DNA of 64,000 bases from JABDGM01 sp046349975 (GCA_046349975.1 JAXMBH010000026.1:1-64000); one strand, 5' to 3'. Counted from the stretch's first letter, positions 17,585-26,902 are shown. Notes: generated from the letters alone by a model not told the origin. Made by a program: numbers and translations.

Positions 17585-18382
17585 CTATGGGACGATCGCA
17601 CTCGTCGAGCGTGATCCTTCCGAATCCGCATGTGCCCTCAGCAACGGCGCCAACAGTTTGTTCCAAGCCGCGTAGCCGTCGTCGCTCATGTGCAAGCCAT
17701 CGTCGCGGAACAGCGATTTCTGCGGCATTCCATCGGAGCCAAGCAGTGGCGGCGCTGTATCGACGAAGATGAGTTGCTTGTTTGCGCTCGCCAGATCTTT
17801 TACGCGGTTATTCACGGTTTGCATCGTGGGCCAAAGTTTCCACCGGGCGATACTGGGCTTAATGGCAAGATAAATGAGCGGCGTTTCCGGTAGTCGGTCG
17901 CGCACCATGGTGGCAAACGTTTGAAAATCAGTGAACACGCGGTCGGCCGAACGGCCGGCAGCAATGTCGTTATCGCCGGCATAAAATACGATGACCCGCG
18001 GCTTGTACTTGAAGACGATCGCGTCGGCATAGCGATTGACATCGGCCACCGTCGAACCGCCAAATCCCCGGTTCATGATCGGCAGGCTGGGAAACGCGTC
18101 TGCCGTTTGCCATAGCCGGATCGTCGAACTACCCACGAACAGAATCGAATTCCGCGGCCAGGCGTTCTTGTGATCGTACGCCTCGAACGCGTTGATCTCG
18201 CTCTCAAAACGCGGCGCTTCCGATTCCCTATTCGCAGCCTTTTCCTGCCCAATGGCATTGATCGCCGTGAGCAACAAGACGACACAGGAAATTAAGGCCA
18301 ACCGGCAACGCCCGTTTCCTTTGTGAATTAAGGTCGGCACCCAAGCGACTTCCAACCTTCGATTCTCTTTCTGGCTCATCAT
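17585..18382 (-). CDS. Secreted SGNH/GDSL-type hydrolase
   Basis: 265 aa with an N-terminal signal sequence (LALISCVVLLLTAINAIGQ). SGNH blocks appear in order: ILFVGSSTIRLW (nucleophile Ser block), NRGFGGSTV (Gly block), FYAGDNDIAAG (Asn block) and DGLHMSDDGYAAW (Asp/His block). Such enzymes are esterases, lipases or deacetylases acting on lipids or acetylated sugars; the substrate cannot be told. ATG 18382 is chosen over the TTG at 18397. It is the last gene of the leftward gntR-slipin-cyclophilin group, with 20 bp to the gene before it. Confidence 0.85.
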   Translation of the reverse strand: MMSQKENRRLEVAWVPTLIHKGNGRCRLALISCVVLLLTAINAIGQEKAANRESEAPRFESEINAFEAYDHKNAWPRNSILFVGSSTIRLWQTADAFPSLPIMNRGFGGSTVADVNRYADAIVFKYKPRVIVFYAGDNDIAAGRSADRVFTDFQTFATMVRDRLPETPLIYLAIKPSIARWKLWPTMQTVNNRVKDLASANKQLIFVDTAPPLLGSDGMPQKSLFRDDGLHMSDDGYAAWNKLLAPLLRAHADSEGSRSTSAIVP

Positions 18383-18402
18383 GTTCTGATATCTCAAACG
18401 CT

Positions 18403-18837
18403 CTATTCGTCTTGAACCGTTACCTTCTCCATCTTGTCGCCCTGCCGAACGGCATTCACAACTTCCTGTGTGTTTTCGATCACTTGGCCAAAAATCGAGT
18501 GTTTGTTATCGAGCCACGGTGTCTCGACATGCGTAATGAAGAACTGCGAGCCATTGGAGTTGGGACCCGAATTGGCCATCGAAAGCACGCCCGGCCCATT
18601 GTGCTTTAGGTCTTTGTGAAATTCATCCGCGAACTGGTATCCCGGACCGCCCGTTCCAGTGCCTTTAGGACACCCGCCCTGGATCATGAAGTCCTCAATT
18701 ACGCGATGAAATGTCAGGCCATCGTAAAACCCCGAATTGGCGAGCTTCTCAAAGTTCGCAACCGTTTTGGGGGCTTTGTCGTCGTGCAGCTTGAGACGAA
18801 TATCACCATGCTTGGTCGTGATTGTGGCTGTCTTCAT
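18403..18837 (-). CDS. ppiB: Peptidyl-prolyl cis-trans isomerase, cyclophilin type
   Basis: 144 aa and no signal peptide, so cytoplasmic. It shows the cyclophilin core: NFEKLANSGFYDGLTFHRVI with the catalytic-type Phe-His-Arg, then FMIQGGCPKGTGTGGPGY, MANSGPNSNGSQFFI and the HSIFGQVIE block. It catalyses proline isomerisation during protein folding. The Trp that gives eukaryotic cyclophilins cyclosporin sensitivity was not assessed. ATG 18837 begins MKTATITTKHG; a TTG eight codons upstream is less likely. Confidence 0.93.
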   Translation of the reverse strand: MKTATITTKHGDIRLKLHDDKAPKTVANFEKLANSGFYDGLTFHRVIEDFMIQGGCPKGTGTGGPGYQFADEFHKDLKHNGPGVLSMANSGPNSNGSQFFITHVETPWLDNKHSIFGQVIENTQEVVNAVRQGDKMEKVTVQDE

Positions 18838-18938
18838 GTGAAGTCCGAATTCCAAGGTCAATTGCTAAGAACGAAACGTCCTATTAGGATACATCGGACC
18901 CGGTTCGACTTACAACGACTCCCGTGCAAACCAGCGTC

Positions 18939-19889
18939 TTATTTCGCAGCGTTCGCGGCAGTTGCGCTTTCTAAGCCTTCCGCGAGCGCTTGTTGACGAA
19001 CCGCCGCGGCCCCCAGCAGTCCGCCCATCCCCATTGATTCGACAGCGGTGCTCGGAACGAGCATGAGTGCGCCTTTCTCTTTAAGGCCTTCATACAACAT
19101 GTTCATGGCCCGCAGATGGAGCGCTGTAGGATTTTCTCGATAGGACCGCGCAGCTATTTCGAAGGACGTAGCGATCTCTACCTCTGCTTGCCCGAGAATA
19201 ATGCGAGCTTGCTTTTCCCGAGCCGCCTGGGCTTCGCGCGACATCGCGTCTTGCAGCGCATCGGGAATCACCACGTCCCGCATCTCGACCGATTGAACGG
19301 TGACACCCCACGGATTGGTTCGCGTGTCGATGAGCTTCTGCAGATCGAGTTCGATTTGCTCACGGCCACGGAGGAGATCGGTGAGCGACGTGCGGCCGAT
19401 AATATCTCGCAGTGCCGTTTGTGCTGCCCAAGTGACTGCTTGAGCGTAATCCTGAACTTCGAGCGCTGCCTTCTCGGGGTCATACACCATCCAGAACAAC
19501 ACCGCGTCGACGTTGACAGGCACAGTGTCCGACGTAAGCGTTTGCTCGGCGGCAAAATTCGTGGTGATCGTGCGCTGGTCGATCCAGTTCGTGACCCATT
19601 CGAACAGGGGCACGATCCAAAACAGCCCAGGACCGCGCAGGCCAACGTAGCGGCCAAGTCGCAGAATGACCGCGCGCTCCCATTGCGGTGCAATCTTCGG
19701 CGACAATGACAAGAGCCAACCAACCAAGGCCCCGGCGACGGGCACCCACGGCGGAAAATCGGCCCAATGAGAAGCCGCGAAGCCGGCGACCGTGGGAACC
19801 AGGAAGCAGATTGCCGCCACCACGTTGAACCGCGGCGCCGTCAAATCGATCTTTACTCGCTTCAACTGCTTGGAATCTTTGTCTGCCAT
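18939..19889 (-). CDS. SPFH/band-7 (slipin/stomatin-like) membrane protein
   Basis: 316 aa. Two hydrophobic segments near the N-terminus (about 22-65: VVAAICFLVPTVAGFAA and WVPVAGALVGWLLSL) are followed by a band-7 domain (WERAVILRLGRYVGLRGPG, VDAVLFWMVYDPEKAALEV, LLRGREQI, WGVTVQSVEMRDVVIPD) and an Ala/Glu-rich helical region (REAQAAREKQARIILGQAE). SPFH proteins scaffold membrane microdomains and associated proteases. AGGAGA lies six bases before the ATG. The GntR regulator sits nine bases upstream, so the two are probably one operon and the regulator may control it. Confidence 0.9.
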   Translation of the reverse strand: MADKDSKQLKRVKIDLTAPRFNVVAAICFLVPTVAGFAASHWADFPPWVPVAGALVGWLLSLSPKIAPQWERAVILRLGRYVGLRGPGLFWIVPLFEWVTNWIDQRTITTNFAAEQTLTSDTVPVNVDAVLFWMVYDPEKAALEVQDYAQAVTWAAQTALRDIIGRTSLTDLLRGREQIELDLQKLIDTRTNPWGVTVQSVEMRDVVIPDALQDAMSREAQAAREKQARIILGQAEVEIATSFEIAARSYRENPTALHLRAMNMLYEGLKEKGALMLVPSTAVESMGMGGLLGAAAVRQQALAEGLESATAANAAK

Positions 19890-19898
19890 AGTGCTCTC

Positions 19899-20285
19899 CT
19901 ATATTCGCGGGGATAACCGCTCTATTTGTTGGGCCAGCTCCCGGGCCGTGAATCCGTGAGCCGTTGCCTCTTTGAGGAATCGCTCGGCCAGTGTGCGAAG
20001 GAGCTGATTTCTCTCCGCCCGAGGCATCGCCTTCGCCGGCGGCGCTTGGCTGCGAATAAATGTTCCCACACCGCGCTTGGTTTCCAACACACCCTGGCTC
20101 TCAAGCTCCGCATACACGCGTGCGACCGTGTTGGCGTTGACTTTCAGGTCGACTGCCAACTGCCGCACGGTCGGCAAACGCTCGCCGACGCGCAACTCGC
20201 CAGTAGCCACGGCCAGCTTGATGCCGCGTTCCACTTGGGCGTAAATCGGCAGTGGGTCGCGGGGATCGATGCGTAACTTGTCCAT
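19899..20285 (-). CDS. GntR-family transcriptional regulator, YtrA type
   Basis: 128 aa: a winged helix-turn-helix with PLPIYAQVERGIKLAVATGE, LPTVRQLAVDLKVNANTVA (recognition helix) and YAELESQGVLETKRGVGTF (wing), then a short helical tail of about 45 residues typical of the small YtrA subgroup that lacks a large effector domain. It is the first gene of the leftward group with the slipin. An inverted repeat eight bases upstream of its start is a good autoregulatory operator candidate. Confidence 0.9.
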   Translation of the reverse strand: MDKLRIDPRDPLPIYAQVERGIKLAVATGELRVGERLPTVRQLAVDLKVNANTVARVYAELESQGVLETKRGVGTFIRSQAPPAKAMPRAERNQLLRTLAERFLKEATAHGFTARELAQQIERLSPRI

Positions 20286-20292
20286 TGCCCTA

Positions 20293-20314
20293 TTGTACCA
20301 TTATTTTAGTACAA
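20293..20314. promoter_or_regulatory. Candidate GntR operator upstream of gntR
   Basis: TTGTAC and GTACAA form a perfect 6-bp inverted repeat separated by 10 AT-rich bases. It lies 8 bp from the gntR start, on the promoter side, and the spacer reads TAAAAT on the gntR strand, resembling a -10 element. A dimeric YtrA-type repressor bound here would block transcription of gntR and the slipin gene. This is inference from position and symmetry. Confidence 0.5.
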
Positions 20315-20386
20315 CTCAAGGCCGCGTACTGAGAATGTGGAGGACCGCAAGCGATCGGCCTTGGCCCATCCACGGCGGTCCCTACA

Positions 20387-21280
20387 ATGGCGGGCATGAC
20401 GTACTTCCGCAGACTAAGCAATCGACTATGGAAGGCCCACCTGGGTTTTCAGGACCACGAAGGCTCGCTCTCCGCAGCCTCGATCGCCTATTACTTGGCA
20501 CTTTCGTTTTTTCCGCTGCTGCTAATCCTGGTGGCGGGGCTGGCGGCCGTTCTCGCCTGGACGCAAACCGGTCAGGAGGCGCAGCATGAACTGCTGGAGA
20601 CGATTGGCCACCAAGCATCTCCCGATCTGGCTCAGCAGGTGGGGCGGATGCTCAACACGGTAAAAGAACGTGCCCCCGCCAGCGGCCCGATTGGCTTCCT
20701 CGCATTGCTCGCGTCATCGATCGCCATCTTTGCCCAACTCGATGCCGCCTTCGACCGCATCTGGCGGCTTCCCGCTAATCCGCACGCTTCATGGCGCGAG
20801 TGGGTCGCCCGGCTCGTTTATCAGCGGCTCAAAGCGCTCGGGATGTTGATTGGCGTCGGCGGTTTCATTGTGCTAGTCATGATCTCGTCCACTGTCATCT
20901 CCGCCGTAGAAAGTGCCCTGGAGCCTAAGATAACCATCACACCCTGGGCTCACTGGCTAACGAGTTTATGGACCAACCTCGTCCTCAATTTGATGGCCTT
21001 CACGATGATTTACCGCGTCATTCCCAAACCATCGATCCGGTGGGTCGACGCGATTCGCGGCGGCCTGCTCGCGGCCATCATGTGGGAAACCGGCCGCCAG
21101 GCGCTCGCGGCGTATGTGGTGCACCTCAACTATCCCACCGCTTACGGCGTGATTGGTTCGTTCATCGCCGTCATGCTGTGGGCGTATTACGCGGCACTGG
21201 TCATTCTATTTGCCGCCGAATATGTACGCGTCCTGAGTGAAGAGCGGCAAGGACAAAAGGAATTGCCGTTGTCAGGCTAG
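20387..21280 (+). CDS. YihY/BrkB-family integral membrane protein
   Basis: 297 aa with about six hydrophobic spans. Family features: HEGSLSAASIAYYLALSFFP near residue 22, the central ALGMLIGVGGFIVLVMISS span, and the C-terminal AYGVIGSFIAVMLWAYYAAL followed by FAAEYVRVL. The family was once called ribonuclease BN by error; its real transport or envelope role is unsettled. It is divergent from gntR with 101 bp between starts. ATG at 20396 is an alternative start. It is a single gene, convergent with the permease. Confidence 0.85.
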   Translation: MAGMTYFRRLSNRLWKAHLGFQDHEGSLSAASIAYYLALSFFPLLLILVAGLAAVLAWTQTGQEAQHELLETIGHQASPDLAQQVGRMLNTVKERAPASGPIGFLALLASSIAIFAQLDAAFDRIWRLPANPHASWREWVARLVYQRLKALGMLIGVGGFIVLVMISSTVISAVESALEPKITITPWAHWLTSLWTNLVLNLMAFTMIYRVIPKPSIRWVDAIRGGLLAAIMWETGRQALAAYVVHLNYPTAYGVIGSFIAVMLWAYYAALVILFAAEYVRVLSEERQGQKELPLSG

Positions 21281-21324
21281 CAAGCCGTCTCCGAGGAATT
21301 GCAGGGCATGATGCAACTTCTTAG

Positions 21325-22465
21325 CTACTGCTGCAGTGCGTCACTCATCGCAGCGGCAATCGGCGCAAAGACCATCAACGGCAACCAGGCTGCCAGCGGC
21401 GCGGCGAGCCACCCGCTCGATCCCAACGACTGGCAGCCAAGCGTCACCACCATGAAGACGGTCACCACGCCCAGCGACATGCCAATCGAAATGAACGGAT
21501 TCCGATTCGTGCGCGTTACGACGAAGGGCAATCCAAGAAACAACAGTGTCGTATCGAGCAAGGGCTGCAAGAACCGCCCGTGAATCGCTACTCGCACGTC
21601 GGCGCCCAAGTCGGTGCTCGGGCTGCGCAGCTGTTGGATCATCTCGTTGGTCGAGGCAAAATCTCGCCACGTCGCTCCCGCCGCCAGGAACTCGAACGAC
21701 ACGCCGCTCGCGACAAAAATCTGGTCTGGCTTCAGCCAGTCGCTGCCCACGGGTGTATAAACGACCGGCTTGTCATCCAGCAGGAGCGCAGGGCTCTTTA
21801 ATAAGGCCTTCGGGTTGGTTACGCCCGACAACAGGTATCCACTCGGCAGATCGCCATTGGCGGGAAGAAAAACGGCCTCTTTCGCCGTGAGCTGCTTGCC
21901 GAACTGATCAAACTGCCGCGACAGCATGAAATTGGGTTTGATGATTTTTTTTGCTGCCGGCACGATCTTCTCGCCGCCCAGGAGAATATCGGTTTGCGTA
22001 TCGAACCGCGATTGCATGATCGTTTCTTGATCGCCACCGAGGTTCTTGAAATCGTTCGTCAGGTGCTCGCGAATGCGCGGCATCACAATTTCGCGGTTCG
22101 CCGCGGCCAATATGCCCACGCCAATCGCCGCCAGCAGCACAGGCCGCAGCACGCGCAGCCGAGAAACCCCCGCCGCCAATAAGGCCGTCATTTCCTGATG
22201 CCGCTGGATCCATGTGATCGTGAACATGACGGCGAATAAGTGTCAGCACACCCGCCGTGCGGTCAAAAAACGCAACTGCCCGATAGGCGTAGTAAGTGGC
22301 CATTACGGCCATTGGATTAAGGTGGTTCTTGTCGCCATAGTCGAGGAAGTGATCCAGATGGCTGAACGCATCGATCACGATGTACAGCCCAATGAGGCTC
22401 ATCAAGCAGATAACGAGCACTTGAACGAACTGCCGCAGCATGTAGCGGTCAATGATCGTGAGCAT
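21325..22465 (-). pseudogene. LptF/LptG-family permease split by a one-base insertion
   Basis: Starts MLTIIDRYMLRQFVQVL with a first membrane span, runs to FDRTAGVLTLI, then changes frame. The rest continues in another phase from MFTITWIQRHQEMTALLAAG (the conserved LptF/G coupling segment) through the periplasmic domain to three C-terminal spans (PFVVTRTNRNPFISIGMS and on). Dropping one base at about 22234 restores VLTLIAVMFTITWIQ, exactly the family pattern. The protein would be about 379 aa, normal for LptF/G, which with LptB extracts lipopolysaccharide from the inner membrane. A sequence error is more likely than real decay because both halves are otherwise intact. Only one such gene is in view. 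Confidence 0.8.
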
Positions 22466-22613
22466 GGCAGCCGGGCGTCCCCAGGGAATACTGAGCAAGA
22501 TGCGGCGAGAGGGTAGTTCAGCAGCCGAGTGGGGGTCAATACGGAAGCTGGGCCTGATATAATTGGCGGCGTGCTAGCAACGATACTTCAGGCTTTCTCG
22601 GCCGTCCTCACCA

Positions 22614-23480
22614 ATGCCGACAACTCGCGATACCGCTTTGAGACCAGCTGGCAAGGCCGCAGAAATCCTGCGAGCCGGCAGCCGGGGCATCGCCAGCTTG
22701 CGGCGCTCGGCCTTGCGCTTTGGCGGCGGCTTTGCCGACCTCATCTTTCCTCCTTGCTGCTTGAGCTGCAACGTGGAACTAAATGCCGTCACCCCAGCGA
22801 TTCGTTCTGCTTCGCTGTGCCAAGAGTGCTATGACGACTTGGAGATTTTTTCGGATCCGGTCTGCACGCGTTGTGGTGCGCCGGTCCCGTTCGCTCGGGC
22901 TGCTGCAGACAGCGAGCCAACCCCCATCAACACGGATGCCGGGTGCTATCGCTGCCGGGGACGCAAGCTGTGGTTTGATACAACAATCGCCCTCGGGCAC
23001 TACGGCGGCCGCTTGCGCGACTTGGTCCTCCACATGAAGGACTACCAGGGCGATGCCGTGTCGCTGGCGATGGGCCGCTTGCTGTGGACGATACGGGGCG
23101 AGCGTCTTACTGCACTCGCCGCAGATGTTATCGTTCCCATTCCACTTCATTGGCGTCGGCGAATCGTCCACCGCACCAACTCGGCAGGAATATTGGCCGA
23201 AGTTCTCGCGTCGAGAATGCACCTGCCCTCCGCCAACGGCTTGCTCAAACGCACCCGCAGCACACTCCGCCAATTCGACTTGACTCCCACAAAACGCTGG
23301 GAAAATGTGCGACGGGCCTTTGCCGTCCGAGCGGGCTATCATTTAAGGAATGCCCATGTCGTGCTGATCGACGACATCCTGACAACCGGCGCGACTTGCA
23401 GCGAAGCCGCTCGCGCACTTCGCGATGCCGGTGCGGGCCAAGTGTCCATCGCCGTGGTTGCGAGGGCTTTCGGTGATTGA
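22614..23480 (+). CDS. ComF-like phosphoribosyltransferase-domain protein
   Basis: 288 aa. The N-terminal region holds Cys pairs of a zinc-ribbon-like domain (CCLSC, LCQECYDDL, CTRCGAPV, CYRCRGRK). The C-terminal type-I PRTase domain carries the PRPP-binding loop VVLIDDILTTGATCSEAARA and the segment VIVPIPLHWRRRIVHR. ComF/GntX proteins are linked to DNA uptake in competent bacteria, but many non-competent species have them, so the role is unknown here. Residues 1-45 are Ala/Arg-rich and the true start may be somewhat later. Confidence 0.88.
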   Translation: MPTTRDTALRPAGKAAEILRAGSRGIASLRRSALRFGGGFADLIFPPCCLSCNVELNAVTPAIRSASLCQECYDDLEIFSDPVCTRCGAPVPFARAAADSEPTPINTDAGCYRCRGRKLWFDTTIALGHYGGRLRDLVLHMKDYQGDAVSLAMGRLLWTIRGERLTALAADVIVPIPLHWRRRIVHRTNSAGILAEVLASRMHLPSANGLLKRTRSTLRQFDLTPTKRWENVRRAFAVRAGYHLRNAHVVLIDDILTTGATCSEAARALRDAGAGQVSIAVVARAFGD

Positions 23481-23531
23481 GTCGGCGACAACTACCAGGC
23501 GAACTCGTAGCAGTGCTGAATGAGGGTAAAC

Positions 23532-24521
23532 GTGAACCTTGACGAACGATTGAACGAGATCAATGCACCCAAGCGCATTGGGCCGTTTCGGCGCGCGGTG
23601 TTCCGCGGTCTCGGGATTTTGCTGCCACCGCTACTGACGATCGTCATCTTTCTCTGGGTTGCGAATACTGTTGCCGTCTACCTGCTCAACCCGCTCGAAA
23701 ACGCCACACGCGCCGTGGCGGTGAATTACTTTGCCGATATTCGCACGCCCAACGATGTCGACGTTCACCCTAATCCGGGCGACAAGGTTACGCTTGACGG
23801 CCAAACGTATGCCTTCACTTCGAAGGGTACGATTTCGATCAACGACAAGGTCTATCATCGCACCGAAGACGGCCGGTTCATTCCAGCGGAAGTGTTCGAA
23901 GAGGTTCGCAAGGGCGTTGGTCGCGACCCCATGCCCACGACCGCGAAGGGCATCTACAGTTGGTATGTGGAGCACTATTGGCTACCGAAACGCTTTGTCA
24001 TTCCGGTTTACTTGTGTCTGTTTCTGCTGGTCTTGTACCTGCTTGGCAAATTCCTCGCGGCCGGCGTCGGGCACTTTTTCTGGAACCAGTTCGAGCGAAT
24101 CATCCATCGCTTGCCGCTCGTCAGCAATGTCTATTCCTCAATTAAACAGGTCACGGATTTCCTGTTTTCCGAACCCGAGATGCAGTACACGCGGGTCGTG
24201 GCGATCGAGTACCCGCGGCGTGGCATCTGGACGCTCGGATTCATCACCGGCGAAGGCATGCGCGATATTCAAAGTACCGTCGAAGAAACCGTGGTTTCCG
24301 CGTTCGTGCCGCACTCGCCGATGCCATTCACGGGGTTTGCCGTGACAGTGAAAAAGAGTGAAACGATCGACCTGAGCATTACCGTCGATCAAGCAATCCA
24401 ATTCGTCGTCAGCTGTGGTGTCGTGATTCCGCCAACTCCCGGCAGCAGCGCACCACTCGCAGGCGTAACGCCGCGTGGCGAACGACTGCAACTCTCTGGC
24501 GCCACGGAGAGCAATGGCTAA
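23532..24521 (+). CDS. DUF502-family membrane protein
   Basis: About 329 aa. The first span is GLGILLPPLLTIVIFLWVAN (about residue 27) and a second is VIPVYLCLFLLVLYLLGKFL (about 157). These are followed by the family core RIIHRLPLVSNVYSSIKQVT and VAIEYPRRGIWTLGFITGEG. The function of the family is unknown. GTG 23532 has GAGGG five bases upstream and is preferred to the SD-less ATG at 23520. About 100 residues between the spans, absent from many homologues as I recall them, form a likely extracytoplasmic loop. The gene overlaps hemC by eight bases. Confidence 0.82.
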   Translation: MNLDERLNEINAPKRIGPFRRAVFRGLGILLPPLLTIVIFLWVANTVAVYLLNPLENATRAVAVNYFADIRTPNDVDVHPNPGDKVTLDGQTYAFTSKGTISINDKVYHRTEDGRFIPAEVFEEVRKGVGRDPMPTTAKGIYSWYVEHYWLPKRFVIPVYLCLFLLVLYLLGKFLAAGVGHFFWNQFERIIHRLPLVSNVYSSIKQVTDFLFSEPEMQYTRVVAIEYPRRGIWTLGFITGEGMRDIQSTVEETVVSAFVPHSPMPFTGFAVTVKKSETIDLSITVDQAIQFVVSCGVVIPPTPGSSAPLAGVTPRGERLQLSGATESNG

Positions 24522-25507
24522 TACCTCGCCACAGCAGCGAACATTGCGGTTGGGCACCCGCGGCAGTCAACTTGCCCGCTGGCAAGCCGAGTGGGTCGCC
24601 AGTACGTTGCGAAAGCTAGGCCACACGGTCGAACTGGTCGAAATCAGTACGCACGGCGATATGGACCGCGCGCCCCATCGAAACAATCGGCACGCAAGGA
24701 GTATTTACCAAGGCGATCCAGCAAGCGCTCTTGGCTGGCGATGTGGATCTCGCCGTCCACAGCCTCAAAGATCTGCCAACCGCTCCCACGACCGGCCTAA
24801 GTCTTGCCGCAGTTCCGCCACGCGAAAGCCCGGCCGACGTTTTAGTGCTCAGTGCTTCAAGTGCCTCATGCGCGTCGCAAATTTCGCAAGTTTCTCCCCA
24901 CTCTCTGCTCCAAGCTCCCAACTCTCACCTCCCCCACGGTGCGCGCATTGGGACGGGGAGTCTGCGGCGTAAGGCACAACTCTGCCATCTGCGTCCTGAT
25001 CTCGTCGTGGAAGAAGTTCGTGGCAATGTCGAAACTCGGTTGCGAAAGGCCGACGACGGTGAATTCGCAGCAGTTGTCCTGGCGGAAGCCGGTCTGCGAC
25101 GCCTAGGACTCACCTCACGCATTAAGCACGTCTTGCCATTCGATATCATGCTGCCAGCCGTCGGGCAGGGGGCCCTCGGAATCGAATGCCGGGCCAATGA
25201 CGACGCGACGGCAGCTGCTCTCCGGCCACTGGATGACGCCGCAACTCACGCCGCGGTCACCGCGGAGCGTGCGCTCCTCGAATCATTGCGCGGCGGATGC
25301 ATGGCGCCAGTCGGCGCACTTGCAACGGTTGAAAGTGGCAAGCTTGGCCTGCAAGCAGTTGTGCTTAATATCAACGGCAGCCGGCGGCTCTTTGCCAGCG
25401 ACGCGACCGAACCAAGCCGGGCCGCGGAGCTCGGTCGCCGCGTTGCCGAATCGCTTCTCCAACAGGGCGCGGCCGAATTGATTGCCGGCAGCCGCTCAGG
25501 AAAATAA
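24514..25507 (+). pseudogene. hemC: Porphobilinogen deaminase, split by a one-base insertion
   Basis: The enzyme joins four porphobilinogen units into hydroxymethylbilane for haem and other tetrapyrroles. The first part reads LRLGTRGSQLARWQAEWV to STHGDMDRAP; the second part resumes in another frame with AGDVDLAVHSLKDLPT, then RIGTGSLRRKAQL and LPAVGQGALGIE, plus the cofactor-binding Cys in SLRGGCMAPVGA. Removing one C from the CCCC run at 24673-24676 joins them as DRAPIETIGTQGVFTKAI, the textbook sequence. A homopolymer error is likely. A Ser/Gln-rich insertion of roughly 15 residues precedes RIGTGSLRRK. The start has GGAG five bases upstream and lies within the end of the DUF502 gene, so they are coupled. 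Confidence 0.85.
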
Positions 25508-25511
25508 CGGC

Positions 25512-25907
25512 ATGGAGCCAGAACTCCGTCAACTATTTGACCAGCAAGTAGAGGCTGTGGTCGCTGACCTGCCGCCAGAGGTTCGCGACTTCATGAAGGA
25601 AGTCCCGATGGTCGTCGAGGACTATCCTTCACGCGAAGTCATGCGCCGCATGCGAATTCGCCACCCATCGCACCTATACGGCCTCTACACAGGTATCCCC
25701 CGCATCAAACGCAGCGTCGAACAGTGGGGCGTGCCTTCCGACGTCGTCCACATCTTTCGCCTCGGCCTTCTCACTCGCTCGCGCTCGCGCGACGGCACGC
25801 TAAATGAGGCCGAACTACGGAATCAAATCCGTCGGACCATTCTCCACGAGTATGGCCACCACGTGGGCCTCACCGAGCGCGACCTCCGCGATTTGGGTTA
25901 CGGCTGA
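25512..25907 (+). CDS. Small zincin-type metallopeptidase family protein
   Basis: 131 aa, starting MEPELRQLFDQQ four bases after hemC. The zinc site is ILHEYGHHVGLTERDL, with a HExxH motif and a downstream Glu/Asp, as in the minimal single-domain zincins (DUF1025-like family). The conserved YPSREVM, LYGLYTGIP and VVHIFRLGLL blocks match that family. No signal peptide is present, so it is probably cytoplasmic. Function and substrate are unknown. It is translationally close to hemC and ends 240 bp before the flagellar cluster. Confidence 0.85.
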   Translation: MEPELRQLFDQQVEAVVADLPPEVRDFMKEVPMVVEDYPSREVMRRMRIRHPSHLYGLYTGIPRIKRSVEQWGVPSDVVHIFRLGLLTRSRSRDGTLNEAELRNQIRRTILHEYGHHVGLTERDLRDLGYG

Positions 25908-26146
25908 GCGCACCGCTCGCAACACGCAGAATCTGCCGATTCTCAATCGGGTATCGGCAGTGTTCGCCGCTGCTGCCGCGAATTCCGCGACGCTAGCACT
26001 TAAAGCGCCGGCACGCTGAATCCCGCGCAAGCCGGCAACCGCCAATGGCTTACGCACCAAGGTCGTCGCCGCATCTCTATTCGGCACGCGGCTTGCCTTG
26101 TGGACCGCACACGCAGGGGGGCCACTTGCGTACCCACTCGTCTCTC

Positions 26147-26902
26147 ATGCCGTACGGAATGTACATTTCGGCCGAGGGCGCCAATGCCCAGGCTAAGCGT
26201 TTGGAAGTCATCGCCAACAATATGGCGAATGTCGACACGGCCGGCTTCAAGCAAGATGTCGCCATGTTCCAAGCTCGCTTCGCCGAGGCCATTCAAAAAG
26301 GCCAGGCGGCGCCCGGCGACGGCTCGATCAACGACATCGGCGGCGGCGTCAAAATCAACAACGTGAAAACCGATTTCGCTCCCGGCGAGATGAAACGCAC
26401 GGGCAGCGATCTCGATGTCGCGATCGGGGGCCAAGGCTTTTTTCACATCCGCGGCGACGACGGCAAGTCATACCTTTCCCGTGCCGGAGCATTCGAACTC
26501 GACGCCCAAGGCCGCCTGGTCACGCAAAATGGCCAACGGCCCGTACTCGATCAGCAAGACTCCGAGATCGTGCTCTCGCGAAATGCGCCCGTCGATATCT
26601 CGGCCGACGGCTTCATCCGCCAATCAGGAACTCTCTACGCTTTGGGCATGTCGCGGCCTGAATCGCTGGACGCAATGGTGAAGGTCGGCAACAACCTCTG
26701 GCAACCAAGCGGCGATATCCAACCACTTGCGTTGAGTGAGCGCAACGTTCGTCAGGGCTACTTGGAAGTCTCAGGCGCCAATCCCGTTCAATCGATGATG
26801 GCCATGATTGAGACCACACGCGCCTTCGAAGCCAACAGCCGTATGATCCAGAACCAAGATTCGATGACGGGTAGCCTCATTAGCCGCGCCTTGCATGCTT
26901 AG
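26147..26902 (+). CDS. flgF: Flagellar basal-body rod protein FlgF
   Basis: 251 aa. The N-terminal rod signature is KRLEVIANNMANVDTAGFK. A central FLG domain contains DLDVAIGGQGFFHIRGDDGK and the C-terminus has NPVQSMMAMIETTRAFEANS. It forms the proximal-to-distal rod joint with FlgB, FlgC and FlgG and is exported by the flagellar type III apparatus. FlgF is preferred to FlgG because the next gene is the better FlgG. ATG 26147 (MPYGMYISAEG) removes a 34-residue Arg/Pro/His-rich extension that is unlike the family. No SD is evident. It is the first gene of the flagellar run. Confidence 0.9.
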   Translation: MPYGMYISAEGANAQAKRLEVIANNMANVDTAGFKQDVAMFQARFAEAIQKGQAAPGDGSINDIGGGVKINNVKTDFAPGEMKRTGSDLDVAIGGQGFFHIRGDDGKSYLSRAGAFELDAQGRLVTQNGQRPVLDQQDSEIVLSRNAPVDISADGFIRQSGTLYALGMSRPESLDAMVKVGNNLWQPSGDIQPLALSERNVRQGYLEVSGANPVQSMMAMIETTRAFEANSRMIQNQDSMTGSLISRALHA

